A stretch of 64,000 nucleotides of DNA from Alcaligenes aquatilis (GCF_003076515.1 NZ_CP022390.1:62001-126000), one strand, 5' to 3'. Shown: positions 1 through 9,068, counted from the first letter of the stretch. The notes: generated by a model not told the origin, from the letters alone. Program-made: numbers and translations.

Positions 1-519
1 CGAGCATAAAGGCAACAAGGGTTCAGGATGCAGTGACTCCACCACCAACCGGGGATCGTGGCTGGGGGCGTGTCCGTAGCTGATCACGCAATCAATGTCG
101 GTGGACTGGTGCAGATCGGGCGGTGTGGCGTCCGTGCGCAGATGGATGGCCAGACCAGGATGCTCCCGCATGAAGGCATGCAGACGTGGCCCTAGCCATT
201 TCACCGCCAGGCTAGGGGCGCAATGCACGGTCAAGGCGGGCGTGTCCCCGTTCTCGTCCTGTGTGTCCTCGCAAAGCCGGGCCAGTTTGTCCAGCAAGGG
301 GGTCAATTCCCGATAGAACTCCTGGCCCTGGCTGTTCAGGCTGACACGCCGATTATGTCGCACGAACAGGCTGCGCCCCAGATGAGTTTCCAGGCTCTTG
401 ACCTGATGGCTGATCGCGGAAGGAGTCAGGTGCAGCTCATCGGCGGCCAGGCTGAAATTTTCTAGCCGGGCAGCGGATTCAAAGGCTCGTAGCCAGGCGA
501 AATTAGGGATGGCTCGCAT
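1..519 (-). CDS. LysR-family transcriptional regulator, partial (C-terminus beyond the window)
   Basis: I translated this gene from the reverse complement. It begins MRAIPNFAWLRAFESAAR and runs off the left edge after 173 codons. The first 60 residues form a winged helix-turn-helix typical of LysR proteins (LENFSLAADELHLTPSAIS, then the HNRRVSLN wing). An effector-binding domain of the GcvA/AmpR subtype starts near residue 90 (TVHCAPSLAVKWLGPRL). About 40% of the expected 300 residues is missing because of the window edge, not because of a mutation. The gene is divergent from the class II aldolase gene at 689, with a roughly 170-bp shared intergenic region, so that gene and the TRAP receptor behind it are the likely targets. 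Effector unknown. Confidence 0.9.
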   Translation of the reverse strand, partial: MRAIPNFAWLRAFESAARLENFSLAADELHLTPSAISHQVKSLETHLGRSLFVRHNRRVSLNSQGQEFYRELTPLLDKLARLCEDTQDENGDTPALTVHCAPSLAVKWLGPRLHAFMREHPGLAIHLRTDATPPDLHQSTDIDCVISYGHAPSHDPRLVVESLHPEPLLPLCS

Positions 520-688
520 GAAGGTGCCTTAAAAAGGTGAATATTTTTAATCAATAGCTGAAAAAGCTTCGTTTGTCATTCATGGTTTTCGACCTCTACC
601 ATGGTTTTACGTTTCACCCGTACGTTGCGCTCGATGGGCTGGCGTGCGGGCAACGCAACACCTTGCCGAACTCGAAGGAGACCTTCCC

Positions 689-1528
689 ATGAACGCTAAA
701 CCCGATATCAATGAAATTTTGGCCATGACGGGCCGAAAGTCGATTTATCAGCCCGAGCAGCAGGGCCTGATCTACCCGGAAGAACCCCAGTTTGATTCTT
801 TTGAAGAGGCACGCACACATTTGAAGCAGCGCCTGGTGGCTGCCTGCCGTGCCTTCGCCCTGCATGGTTTGGACTATGGTTTTGCAGGCCATCTGACCAT
901 CCGTGACCCCGAGCACCCCAGCTTGTACTGGACCAATCCGATGGCCGTGCACTTTGCTGACGTGAAGGTTTCGAACCTGATCCTGGCTGACCATGAAGGC
1001 AAGGTTGTGGAAGGAGACTACGCCCTGAACCGTGCTGGTTTTGTGCTCCATGCCGCTGTGCATGAGGCTCATCCTGACATTGTGGCGATGTGTCATGCGC
1101 ATACCGTCTACGGCACCGCTTTTGCCTCGCTGGGCCAGGAAATCCTGCCCATTACGCAGGATGCCGCCGCCTTTTTTGAAGACCATGTCGTCATTCGTGA
1201 AGAAGCGGGTCAGGTTGCCGTGGAAACCAAAGCCGGCCACAAAGTGGCTAATGCTTTTGAGGGCGTCAAAGCGGCCATTCACCAGAACCATGGCTTGCTG
1301 ACCGCCAGCCGTCACAGCATTGAAGCGGCCGCGTTTTGGTTTATTGCGTTGGAGCGTTGCTGCCAGCAGCAATTGATGATTGCCGCAACGGGCATCACAC
1401 CCACATTGGTGACCCCCGAACGCGCTCGCTACAGTCGCGAGCACGTAGGGAGCGAATACATTGGTTGGCTGCATTTTCAGCCTATCTGGGAAAACCTGTT
1501 GCGCACCCAACCCGATATGTTTGATTGA
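689..1528 (+). CDS. class II aldolase/adducin family protein
   Basis: A 279-residue soluble protein of the class II aldolase/adducin fold, the zinc-dependent family of fuculose-phosphate aldolase and ribulose-5-phosphate epimerase. The metal-binding H-x-H lies at residues 136-138 (CHAHTVYG) and a third His in the NQNHGLLT segment near residue 212. The start at 689 is supported by GAAGGAG eight bases upstream; an in-frame ATG at 644 has no comparable site. Close family members include many proteins of unknown substrate that act as decarboxylases or aldolases on small hydroxy or oxo acids. It lies 74 bp ahead of a TRAP receptor gene on the same strand, which suggests the receptor delivers its substrate. 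Divergent LysR control is likely. The exact reaction cannot be read from sequence. Confidence 0.85.
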   Translation: MNAKPDINEILAMTGRKSIYQPEQQGLIYPEEPQFDSFEEARTHLKQRLVAACRAFALHGLDYGFAGHLTIRDPEHPSLYWTNPMAVHFADVKVSNLILADHEGKVVEGDYALNRAGFVLHAAVHEAHPDIVAMCHAHTVYGTAFASLGQEILPITQDAAAFFEDHVVIREEAGQVAVETKAGHKVANAFEGVKAAIHQNHGLLTASRHSIEAAAFWFIALERCCQQQLMIAATGITPTLVTPERARYSREHVGSEYIGWLHFQPIWENLLRTQPDMFD

Positions 1529-1602
1529 CCCGTCCCGCAGGCAGCTTGATCCGTTGGGGGCAAGCTGCTGGCTTTGCATAAATAAAACGAGGAGACACAA
1601 GC

Positions 1603-2685
1603 GTGGAACGACGAGCAATGCTGAAACTGACCGGCCTGGCCGGCATTGTGGCCAGTGGCATGGCCCCTGCGGTGGTCAAGGCGCAAGAGAATTTGCGCTG
1701 GCGACTGGCATCAAGCTTTCCCAAGCACCTGGATACGATCTATGGCGGCGGGGAAGTCTTTGCGCAGAAAGTGCGTGAGCTAAGCGATGGCAAGTTCAAT
1801 ATCTCCGTGCATGCGGGCGGGGAGTTGATGCCGGCCATGGGTGTGGTCGATGCGCTGGAACAAAACTCGGTGGAAGCGGCCCACACGGCGCCCTACTATT
1901 TCTTTGGCAAGAATGAAGCGTTTGCCTTGAGCTGTGCCATTCCCTTTGGCATGAACTCTCGCCAGCTGACGGCCTGGATGTACCACGGCAATGGCTTGAA
2001 GCTGACGCGCGACTTTTATGCCAACTACAACATCGTCAACTTTCCCTGTGGCAACAGCGGCGTGCAGATGGGGGGCTGGTTTCGCAAGCAGATCAATACC
2101 CCGGAGGATATCCGGGGCCTGAAGATTCGCATTGGGGGTTTGCCGGGCAAAGTTATCGAGAAGCTGGGTGGCATTCCACAAAATATCGCTGGTGGTGAGG
2201 TATACCAGGCTCTGGAAAAAGGCGTCATTGATGCCGCTGAGTGGGTGGGACCTTATGACGATCTGCGTCTGGGCTTTCACAAGGTGGCGCCCTATTACTA
2301 CTATCCAGGCTGGTGGGAAGGTTCAGTAGGACTGGATCTACTGATCAACAAGAAAGCGTATGACGGTTTGTCGCAGCACTACAAAGATATTGTCTCGGCA
2401 GCCAGCACGTATGCGCATCTGGATATGCAGGCGAAATACGATGCCCGTAATCCGGGAGCCTTGAAGGAGCTGGTTGGTATGGGAGCCAAAGTGCTGCCGT
2501 TTTCTAAAGAAGTGTTGGATGTTTCATTTAAGGCTAGTCAGGAACTGTATGCGGAGTTGAACGAAAGCAATCCGCAATGGCGCACCATCTATGCCGATTA
2601 TCGTGCTTTTCAAAAAGATGAATTGCTTTGGTTTCGCTTTGCTGAGGCAAGGTTTGACCAGTACATGCAGTCCGTGTCTCTATAA
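1603..2685 (+). CDS. TRAP transporter substrate-binding protein (DctP/TakP-like), without permease genes nearby
   Basis: A 360-residue periplasmic binding protein of the TRAP DctP family, closest in pattern to the TakP branch that binds 2-oxo acids. The N-terminus carries ERRAMLKLTGLAG followed by a hydrophobic stretch and VVKAQE, which looks like a Tat-type signal peptide. The substrate-channel segments NTPEDIRGLKIRIGG and ALEKGVIDAAEWVGPYDD are typical. The start is GTG at 1603, preceded by GAGGAG with an 8-base gap; an ATG at 1618 would remove the twin-arginine pair. The gene follows the class II aldolase and is closed by two good terminators. No DctQ or DctM gene lies beside it, so the membrane subunits must come from elsewhere. 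The only complete TRAP set in the window is near 52.5-55.5 kb and has its own receptor. Confidence 0.88.
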   Translation: MERRAMLKLTGLAGIVASGMAPAVVKAQENLRWRLASSFPKHLDTIYGGGEVFAQKVRELSDGKFNISVHAGGELMPAMGVVDALEQNSVEAAHTAPYYFFGKNEAFALSCAIPFGMNSRQLTAWMYHGNGLKLTRDFYANYNIVNFPCGNSGVQMGGWFRKQINTPEDIRGLKIRIGGLPGKVIEKLGGIPQNIAGGEVYQALEKGVIDAAEWVGPYDDLRLGFHKVAPYYYYPGWWEGSVGLDLLINKKAYDGLSQHYKDIVSAASTYAHLDMQAKYDARNPGALKELVGMGAKVLPFSKEVLDVSFKASQELYAELNESNPQWRTIYADYRAFQKDELLWFRFAEARFDQYMQSVSL

Positions 2686-2714
2686 ATGACAGGCAGCAGT
2701 AGTAGGACTGACGG

Positions 2715-2745
2715 CCGCTTTCTGTGATGGAAAGCGGTTTTTTTT
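2715..2745 (+). terminator. rho-independent terminator after the TRAP receptor gene
   Basis: CCGCTTTC and GAAAGCGG form an 8-bp perfect stem with a 7-base loop, followed by eight T residues. It lies 30 bp after the stop codon at 2685. Confidence 0.85.
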
Positions 2746-2783
2746 GTCCGCCGTAGCCGTCCCAAGGCTTGGTGCCCCCGGCA

Positions 2784-2810
2784 AAAAACGCCCCTGTAGG
2801 GGTTTTTTTT
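2784..2810. terminator. second, possibly bidirectional terminator
   Basis: CCCC-TGTA-GGGG preceded by AAAAAACG and followed by eight T residues. The A-tract before and T-tract after can extend the stem and let it work in both directions. It insulates the upstream operon from the Liv-type operon. Confidence 0.75.
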
Positions 2811-3076
2811 GTCCGCTGGCAGGCTGTGTGGATGCGGAAGATTGCTTGGGTAGTTAGGTAAGCCATTACTTTTTTATATGAATGTATAACATAAAGTCCG
2901 CACAATTAAAAAGACATATTTTGTCGGTATTTTCCCTAGAATTTAGGCGTAAACTCCCATGAATACTGGTTTTAAGATCATTATCTAACCATGTTCACAT
3001 AGACAAGAATGGCCGCACTATCATGTTTCTCGAGTTAAATAATAATTATGTCCGGTCAATTAATAGAGATAAACCC
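2811..3076. promoter_or_regulatory. AT-rich leader and promoter region of the Liv-type operon
   Basis: The stretch between the terminators and the start at 3077 holds no convincing gene. It is distinctly AT-rich and includes a short inverted repeat ATGT-ATA-ACAT at 2882-2892, which could be an operator. I could not place a -35/-10 pair with confidence. Confidence 0.4.
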
Positions 3077-4234
3077 ATGAAAAACAGGATTCGGGGTGTA
3101 CTGGCAGCAGCAGGGATGGTGGCCGCGCTGGGCGCCCAGGCTGAAACGCTCAAGCTGGGTGTAGTGGGCGGTATGACAGGTCCAGGGGCGTCCTGGGGTC
3201 TAGCCATTGATGGTGGCGTGAAAATCGCCGTGGATGAAATCAATCAGGCCGGTGGTCTGGACGTGGGCGACAAGAAATACAAGGTCCAAGTGCTGACCTA
3301 CGATGACCATTACAAAGCAGCCGATGCGGTCACGGCGACCCACCGCCTGATTGATCAGGACGAGGTGAAATACATCATCGGGCCGATTGGCTCGGCCTCG
3401 GTCATGGCCATGAAGCCTCTTACCGAACGCAACAAGATCATCATGCTGTCCAACAGCTACTCGACCGAAGTGCTGGATGCCAATACACAGTACATGTTTC
3501 GCGTTTTGCCCACCCAGTATGAATACAACCGCCAGTTGATTGGCTGGTTGAAACAGGAACGCCCGGAACTCAAGCGTCTGGCGATCTTGTCGCCCAACGA
3601 TGCGACCGGCTGGAGCACACAAAAGATCCAGACCGCTGCCTATAAGGACGCCGGTTATGACGTGGCCGAGGCCAAGTTCTTTGAGCGTTCGCAAAACGAC
3701 TTTCGCACCTTGCTCACCAGCATGGTGGCCAAGAATGTGGACTTTATCGAGCTCGATACAGTGCCACCAGGCCCGGCCGGTATTGTGATCCGTCAGGCAC
3801 GTGAAATGGGGTTCAAGGGCCAGTTCACCAAGTTTGGTGGCAATAACGTGGCCGAAACTGTGAAGTCTGCCGGTGCGAACAATGCGGAAGGGACTTTGGT
3901 GTATTTGTCTGCCGATCCGTCCAGCGAGCCCTATCAGAAGTTGAGCCAGGCGTACGCCAAGATCCACAGCAACAGTATGGATGACTTCGTTTTCTACTTT
4001 TACGATGCCACCCGCCTGCTGTTCAAGGCCATTAACGAGGCCGGCACGGTGGACGATACCGATGCCGTACGTGCCCGCATTCAAGCGCATAGCAGCTTTG
4101 ATGGCATTCAAGGCGCGATTGTTTGGGGTGGAAAGGATGTTTATGGCGTGAACCACCAGATTGCGACCCCGGCCTACCTGGGTGTGATCGAAGGTGGCAA
4201 GGCCAAGGTCATCAGCAAGTTTGACGTCCCCTAG
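3077..4234 (+). CDS. ABC transporter substrate-binding protein, branched-chain amino acid (Liv) type
   Basis: A 385-residue type I periplasmic binding protein. From the chosen start it has a clean Sec signal peptide (MKNRIRGVLAAAGMVAALGAQA, cut before ETLKLG); the in-frame start at 3023 would add 18 polar residues ahead of it and has no ribosome site. Family hallmarks are GPIGSASVMAMKPLTER and the PNDATGWSTQ hinge region. In this family the ligand may be branched-chain amino acids, amides, urea or aromatic acids. It is the first gene of a five- or six-gene run with permeases and fused ATPases. Because the neighbourhood encodes aromatic/malonate chemistry, an aromatic acid ligand is at least as likely as leucine. 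Confidence 0.9.
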   Translation: MKNRIRGVLAAAGMVAALGAQAETLKLGVVGGMTGPGASWGLAIDGGVKIAVDEINQAGGLDVGDKKYKVQVLTYDDHYKAADAVTATHRLIDQDEVKYIIGPIGSASVMAMKPLTERNKIIMLSNSYSTEVLDANTQYMFRVLPTQYEYNRQLIGWLKQERPELKRLAILSPNDATGWSTQKIQTAAYKDAGYDVAEAKFFERSQNDFRTLLTSMVAKNVDFIELDTVPPGPAGIVIRQAREMGFKGQFTKFGGNNVAETVKSAGANNAEGTLVYLSADPSSEPYQKLSQAYAKIHSNSMDDFVFYFYDATRLLFKAINEAGTVDDTDAVRARIQAHSSFDGIQGAIVWGGKDVYGVNHQIATPAYLGVIEGGKAKVISKFDVP

Positions 4235-4301
4235 TGCCCGGTTTTGCTTCAGTACGCACTGCGCCACCGGGGTGGAGTGCACTTTACTATGGTTAGCAAT
4301 T

Positions 4302-5159
4302 ATGCAGATCGCAATCCAAATCGCCATCATCGCCCTGATGTCCACGTTTGTGTATGCCCTGGTTGCCCTGGGTTTCACTCTGGTGTTTGGCATATTGCGG
4401 GTGGTGAACTTCGCCCACGGCGAGTTCTACATGCTGGGCGCCTACGCCATGTATGTGTTTTATGGTCAGTTTGGTTGGTCCTACCTGTCCTCTATCGCGG
4501 CAGCGGCCGTATTGGTGGGGCTCCTGGGTTTGCTGGCCGAGCGTGGCCTGTTCCGGCGATTTGTGGGTGACGAGATGGGCGGCATGATCATGTCCCTGGC
4601 CTTGGCCATTACCTTGCAGGTCGGGATCTCGTTGCTGTTCTCGGTGGATGACCAGTCGGTCCCTCGCCCGGTGGAAGGCGCCTTGCAAATTGGGCAAGCC
4701 TTTTTCGCCGAGGATCAATTGCTGATCGTAGGCATGAGTATTTTGGCGTTGGCGGGCTTTTACTTCCTGATCGAGCGGACCCGTATTGGCATGACGATAC
4801 GGGCGGTGGCGCAGGACCGGGAAGTGGCCCGTCTGCAAGGTGTCAGCTCCTGGAAGATCATGGCTTTTACCTTTGCCTTGAGCTCTGGCCTGGCCGGTTT
4901 GTCGGGCGCCTTGATGGCACCGGTCTACACCGTGCATCCATATATGGGCGAAGCCGTGGTGGTGAAGGCGTTCATCATTGTGGTTCTGGGGGGGCTGGGC
5001 AGCTTGCCCGGTGCGGTGGTTGCCGCCTTCATTCTGAGTGTTACCGAGGCGGTGGCGTCCACCTTCTATAACGCGACAGTGGCCACCATGCTGTCCTTTC
5101 TGGTTGTGATGGCCGTGTTGTTGGTCAAACCCCGTGGTTTGATGGGGAGGTCGTCATGA
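4302..5159 (+). CDS. livH: Liv-type ABC transporter permease (LivH-like)
   Basis: A 285-residue integral membrane protein with about eight hydrophobic segments. The conserved LivH motif FGILRVVNFAHGEFYMLGAY lies near residues 27-46, and the cytoplasmic coupling loop reads GMTIRAVAQDREVARLQGV. The ATG at 4302 is the only start that leaves a proper first membrane segment (MQIAIQIAIIALMSTF). No good Shine-Dalgarno is visible ahead of it. The gene ends in an ATGA overlap with the next permease, which signals translational coupling. Confidence 0.9.
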   Translation: MQIAIQIAIIALMSTFVYALVALGFTLVFGILRVVNFAHGEFYMLGAYAMYVFYGQFGWSYLSSIAAAAVLVGLLGLLAERGLFRRFVGDEMGGMIMSLALAITLQVGISLLFSVDDQSVPRPVEGALQIGQAFFAEDQLLIVGMSILALAGFYFLIERTRIGMTIRAVAQDREVARLQGVSSWKIMAFTFALSSGLAGLSGALMAPVYTVHPYMGEAVVVKAFIIVVLGGLGSLPGAVVAAFILSVTEAVASTFYNATVATMLSFLVVMAVLLVKPRGLMGRSS

Positions 5160-6136
5160 GCGCGATCAAAACTGCTTCTTTTTATCCGCGCGATGGCGCT
5201 GTGCAATGGGCCTGGCATGTCGTGGTGGTAGTGGTGTTGCTGGGTTGGCCGTTATGGGCGGGACAGCCGCGTTTTGCTCTGCATCTGGCCATCATGGTGT
5301 CGCTGTACGCCTGCCTGGCCATGAGTATGAATCTGGTCTTGCGCATCGGTCAGCTTTCGCTGGCGCATGGCGCTTTGTTTGGGTTGGGGGCCTATGCCTC
5401 GGCCATTCTCAGTCGAGATTATGGTTGGTCTTTTCCAGCCGCGTTTTTGGGCGCCGGAGTACTGACGGCAGCGTTAGCTGTGATCACCGGCCCTGTTTTT
5501 ATGCGTATCAAGGGTGTGCATTTTGCGCTCTTGACCTTCGCGCTGGGCGAAGCCGTGGTGCTGTGCTTTGTCGAGTTCCACGAACTGTTTGGTGGCAATA
5601 ACGGCTTTGGGCAGATTCCGTCCTTGCATGACAGCTTGCCGATTCCTGAGGGGCGTTACGGTATCTATCTGGTGACGGTCAGCTTTGCCTTGGTGGTGTA
5701 CTTCGTGCTGCGAGCCTTGTATCGCCGCGAATGGGGTATGGTGGCGGACTCTTTGCATCAGAACGAGCAACTGGTGCGCTCCGGTGGTTTGAATGTGCTG
5801 CGTTTTCGGGTCAGCGTGTTTGTCCTTAGCGCCCTGATTGCCGGCTGGACGGGCAGTCTGTACGCCCATTACAAAGGGTATATCTCGCCTGATGCCTTTG
5901 GCTTTTGGACCGCCGTGGACGTTGTCATCATGAATGTGCTCGGTGGTGTGGGTGCCCTGGCCGGTGCCGTGGTGGGAGCCGCGATTTTGATCCCCCTGCC
6001 CGAGCTGTTGCGCGACTTGCTGCAGTACCAGCGTCTGATCTATGGGCTGACCTTGGTTCTGTTGCTCTTGTTCATGCCGCAAGGTCTGGCTGGTGTGTGG
6101 CGCAAAAGGCGCGGCGCGCGCAAGGAGGTTACATGA
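5156..6136 (+). CDS. livM: Liv-type ABC transporter permease (LivM-like)
   Basis: A 326-residue membrane protein, partner of the preceding permease. It shows the LivM pattern: LAIMVSLYACLAMSMNLVLR, then GQLSLAHGALFGLGAYAS near residue 65, and GVHFALLTFALGEAV. It overlaps the upstream gene by 4 bp (ATGA) and overlaps the ATPase gene in the same way. It ends in a basic tail (RKRRGARKEVT). It would form the heterodimeric membrane channel with the 4302 product. Confidence 0.9.
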   Translation: MSAIKTASFYPRDGAVQWAWHVVVVVVLLGWPLWAGQPRFALHLAIMVSLYACLAMSMNLVLRIGQLSLAHGALFGLGAYASAILSRDYGWSFPAAFLGAGVLTAALAVITGPVFMRIKGVHFALLTFALGEAVVLCFVEFHELFGGNNGFGQIPSLHDSLPIPEGRYGIYLVTVSFALVVYFVLRALYRREWGMVADSLHQNEQLVRSGGLNVLRFRVSVFVLSALIAGWTGSLYAHYKGYISPDAFGFWTAVDVVIMNVLGGVGALAGAVVGAAILIPLPELLRDLLQYQRLIYGLTLVLLLLFMPQGLAGVWRKRRGARKEVT

Positions 6137-7728
6137 GCGTGCAATTGAGTGTCCATGGCCTTAGCCGACATTTTGGTGGCATCCGTGCGGTGGATGAGGT
6201 GTCCTTTAGCACGGTCCCCGGCCAGATTACCGGCGTGATTGGCCCTAACGGTGCGGGTAAAACCACGCTGTTCAATCTGATTGCCGGTGCCACCAAGCCT
6301 AGCGCGGGGGGTGTCACCATGGACGGCGTCGCCATTACGGGTCACCCGGTGGAGTCTTTGGCGCGCCAGGGTCTGGTACATACGTTTCAGATGACGCATG
6401 TATTTGCGGGTCACACGGTATTTGAAAACTTGTATCGCGTCGCACTGTTTCGTCAGTTTCCTTCGCCCTGGTCGCTGTTCACCCCGTGGAGTGTGCGCCG
6501 TGGCCGCCAAGAAGCGGCGCGGCAGGCAGAGCAAGCCCTGGCCTTGATTGGCCTGGAGTCTGTCGCCGATGAGCAGGCCGATTCGCTGGCTTATGGTTTG
6601 CAGAAGATGTTGGGTGTGGGCATGGCCCTGACGGCCATGCCCCGCCTGCTTTTAATGGATGAGCCCGCTGCGGGTCTGAACCCGGTAGAAACGGTGGCGA
6701 TGGCCGATCTGATTGAACGTATCCACGCCAGCGGCATTGATGTGATGGTGGTCGAGCACGATATGGGTCTGGTGATGCGTTTGTGCCAAAAATTGGTGGT
6801 ATTGGTTAATGGCCGTTTGCTGGCCGAAGGCCCGACCGCACAAATGCGTCAGGATCCACGGGTGATTGAAGCTTATCTGGGCGCGGACCTGGGCAGGGAG
6901 CCAAGGCTGAGACCGCCTGTGGGCTCCTCCAGTGCCCAGAGTGGAGCGAGACTTTCGGCCTCGGTAGCGGCTGCCAGCCAGGATGTTGTGGCGACCACGG
7001 CCAGCCAGCCTGCCCCCATGCTGGAGCTCAAGGAGTTGGTTGTGTCCTATGGCGCGGTGCGTGCTTTGGACAAGGTCAGTTTTACAGTGGAAGAAGCCAG
7101 TGTGTGCGTCGTGATCGGGGCCAATGGCGCCGGTAAATCGACCTTGATGAAAGCCATCAGTGGTTTGGTGCCGGTTGCCGCAGGAGAAATCCTGCTGGAA
7201 GGCCGGCCTATCCAGAACATGAGTGCCGAACGTCGTGTGAATTTGGGTATCGCCCTCTCGCCGGAAGGTCGTCGCTTGTTCCCGGAGCTGACGGTGCGCG
7301 AGAACCTTTTGATGGGGGCGTATCTGCGCCGCGATCAAGTTGAGGTTACGGTGGACCTGGAGCGTATTTACGGCTACTTTCCCCGCCTGCTGGAGCGCGA
7401 GAAAAGCCAGGCTCGTCACCTGTCCGGTGGCGAGCAGCAAATGTGCGCGATTGGCCGTGCGCTGATGTCCCAGCCTCGCCTGCTCTTGCTGGATGAACCC
7501 TCCCTGGGACTGGCCCCGGCAGTCATTTTGGAAGTAATCCGTGCGATTCGCCAGATCAGTCAGGACGGCACCACGATTGTGCTGGTGGAGCAAAATGCTC
7601 GCTTGGCACTGAAGTTGTCCAACCATGCTGTTGTACTGGAAACCGGGCGCTTGAGTCTGGCGGGCGATAGCAAAGACATTTTGAACAACCCGCAGATTGC
7701 GGCGGCCTATCTGGGCCGGGCCGCATAG
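6133..7728 (+). CDS. fused LivG-LivF ATP-binding protein of the Liv-type ABC transporter
   Basis: A 531-residue protein containing two complete ABC ATPases in one reading frame. The first half (residues 1-260) is LivG-like: Walker A GPNGAGKTT, the degenerate LivG signature LAYGLQKML and Walker B LLLMDEP. A linker of about 50 residues rich in Ser, Ala and Gln follows. The second half (from about residue 297, MLELKELVVSYG) is LivF-like: GANGAGKST, LSGGEQQMCAIGRAL, LLLLDEP. These two subunits are normally separate genes. The start at 6133 is set by AGGAGG and the ATGA overlap with livM; longer in-frame extensions lie inside livM. The fusion fixes the 1:1 pairing of the two ATPases. Confidence 0.93.
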   Translation: MSVQLSVHGLSRHFGGIRAVDEVSFSTVPGQITGVIGPNGAGKTTLFNLIAGATKPSAGGVTMDGVAITGHPVESLARQGLVHTFQMTHVFAGHTVFENLYRVALFRQFPSPWSLFTPWSVRRGRQEAARQAEQALALIGLESVADEQADSLAYGLQKMLGVGMALTAMPRLLLMDEPAAGLNPVETVAMADLIERIHASGIDVMVVEHDMGLVMRLCQKLVVLVNGRLLAEGPTAQMRQDPRVIEAYLGADLGREPRLRPPVGSSSAQSGARLSASVAAASQDVVATTASQPAPMLELKELVVSYGAVRALDKVSFTVEEASVCVVIGANGAGKSTLMKAISGLVPVAAGEILLEGRPIQNMSAERRVNLGIALSPEGRRLFPELTVRENLLMGAYLRRDQVEVTVDLERIYGYFPRLLEREKSQARHLSGGEQQMCAIGRALMSQPRLLLLDEPSLGLAPAVILEVIRAIRQISQDGTTIVLVEQNARLALKLSNHAVVLETGRLSLAGDSKDILNNPQIAAAYLGRAA

Positions 7729-7738
7729 TCATCGCATC

Positions 7739-8146
7739 ATGCCTAATATTTACCAGGTTGCCATGTTTAATGCCCAGCGCCACCCCGGCAAGGTGGTGGT
7801 CTCGGACGAGCGTCAGGCTTTGCCTTTTGGTCAGCTCTGCGTCCGTGCGCAGGAAGTCGTGACGGACGCCCGGTGTTGCATTCCGGCGGTGGCCTTTGCG
7901 GATATCTGTGCCGTTGGCGATTCTCGCCTGCAACAGAGCTTGCAAGACATTCACTGTCCGGTGGTGATTGTGGACGGTAGCGAGGTGCCGCCAGAGTTCG
8001 CCAGAGAGGTCGAGCGTGTGCTGCAGAAAGGCAAAGTTCCGGTGGAATATATAGAATGGCCGAGCATTGGGCATTTTTCCCAAAGTGAATGTTCCGAGCC
8101 GTTCACCCGTGACACCCTGGCTGCGATGCGCCGCCTGTCTCTTTAA
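7739..8146 (+). CDS. small protein of unknown function, possibly a remnant of a larger enzyme
   Basis: A 135-residue reading frame in operon position, 10 bp after the fused ATPase and 12 bp before the GntR gene. I do not recognise a full family. Residues 1-45 (MFNAQRHPGKVVVSDERQ and following) resemble the extreme N-terminus of acyl-CoA ligases. Residues 70-125 (CPVVIVDGSEVPPEF, then PSIGHFSQSE) resemble the end of an alpha/beta-hydrolase, including the segment with the catalytic His. Neither domain is complete. It may be a deletion-derived chimera or a genuine small protein. The first half of the coding call is weaker than its neighbours because no strong ribosome site precedes it. Confidence 0.5.
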   Translation: MPNIYQVAMFNAQRHPGKVVVSDERQALPFGQLCVRAQEVVTDARCCIPAVAFADICAVGDSRLQQSLQDIHCPVVIVDGSEVPPEFAREVERVLQKGKVPVEYIEWPSIGHFSQSECSEPFTRDTLAAMRRLSL

Positions 8147-8158
8147 GCTGAAAACCGT

Positions 8159-8926
8159 ATGGCAAACACCGAATCCCAGTCCAGCGCCAAGCCCACCCTG
8201 TATCAGAACATGAGCGATCGCTTGTTGGAGCTGATCCGTTCAGGCCATTATCCCATCGGTTCCAAGCTGCCCACCGAGATGGAGCTTTGCCAGATGTACG
8301 GGGTTGGTCGGCACACGGCCCGTGAAGCCATACGCAAACTGACCGATCTGGGTTTGATCGAGCGGCGCCGCCGTGCCGGTACCACTGTGATTCGCCAGCA
8401 TCCCAAGCCGCAGTTTGGCCTGGCACTGGACACTACGGACCAGTTGCAGCGCTATCTGGAGTTTACCGATCTACACGTGTATAAAAAAGCGGTCTGTGTA
8501 GACAAGCAGCCGCCCGAAACCGAGCTGGATGGCGATCCGACTGACTGGGTAAAAGTGGAGACCTACCGTAGTGTGCCGGGCAGCAAGCGTGGCATTTCCT
8601 GGACCGATATTTATTTGCGTAAAGAGTACCAAGTGGTAGCTGATCAGATAGCTACTCAGCCTGGCGGTGTATATCCGCTGTTGGAGGAGCGCTGTGGAGA
8701 CGTAGTGGAGACCATTGATATGGAGATTTCCGCCTCGCGTTTTCCACCGCATGTCGCGCGCTTTCTGGGGTACGAGGATGTCGATCCGGCTTTGCTGATT
8801 ATCCGTACTTTCCGCAATCAGGCGGGCAAGATCATGGAAGTGTCGGTCAGCTTTTACCCCCCTTATGAATTTCGCTACGTCACGCGCCTGTCGCGCAGTG
8901 ATGGGAGCCACCGCTCACTGAGCTGA
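8159..8926 (+). CDS. GntR-family regulator with UTRA ligand-binding domain (HutC subfamily)
   Basis: A 255-residue DNA-binding regulator. Residues 10-80 form the GntR winged helix (GSKLPTEMELCQMYGVGRHT, then the EAIRKLTDLGLIERR recognition segment and wing). The rest matches a UTRA domain, ending with the usual VSVSFYPPYEFRYV strand pattern. It sits at the end of the Liv-type operon on the same strand and probably regulates that operon in response to the imported compound. A 12-bp gap separates it from the upstream small gene, and it converges on the decarboxylase gene at 9069. Confidence 0.9.
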   Translation: MANTESQSSAKPTLYQNMSDRLLELIRSGHYPIGSKLPTEMELCQMYGVGRHTAREAIRKLTDLGLIERRRRAGTTVIRQHPKPQFGLALDTTDQLQRYLEFTDLHVYKKAVCVDKQPPETELDGDPTDWVKVETYRSVPGSKRGISWTDIYLRKEYQVVADQIATQPGGVYPLLEERCGDVVETIDMEISASRFPPHVARFLGYEDVDPALLIIRTFRNQAGKIMEVSVSFYPPYEFRYVTRLSRSDGSHRSLS

Positions 8927-9023
8927 TTTTTCCGATCCTTTGGGCAGACATTCATGAAACGCAATGATGGCCGCAGCGTGACGGTCACGGTGATGGGCGA
9001 CCATGCGTTGAGTCAGAGCCTCA

Positions 9024-9057
9024 GGTGCCCCTTCCATCGTTGTGGAGAGGGGCCACC
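9024..9057. terminator. hairpin between convergent genes
   Basis: GGTGcCCCCTtCCA pairs imperfectly with TGGaGAGGGGcCACC around a 6-base loop, midway between two convergent stop codons. There is no T-tract, so termination here is only a suggestion. Confidence 0.35.
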
Positions 9058-9068
9058 TCTACCTGGTA

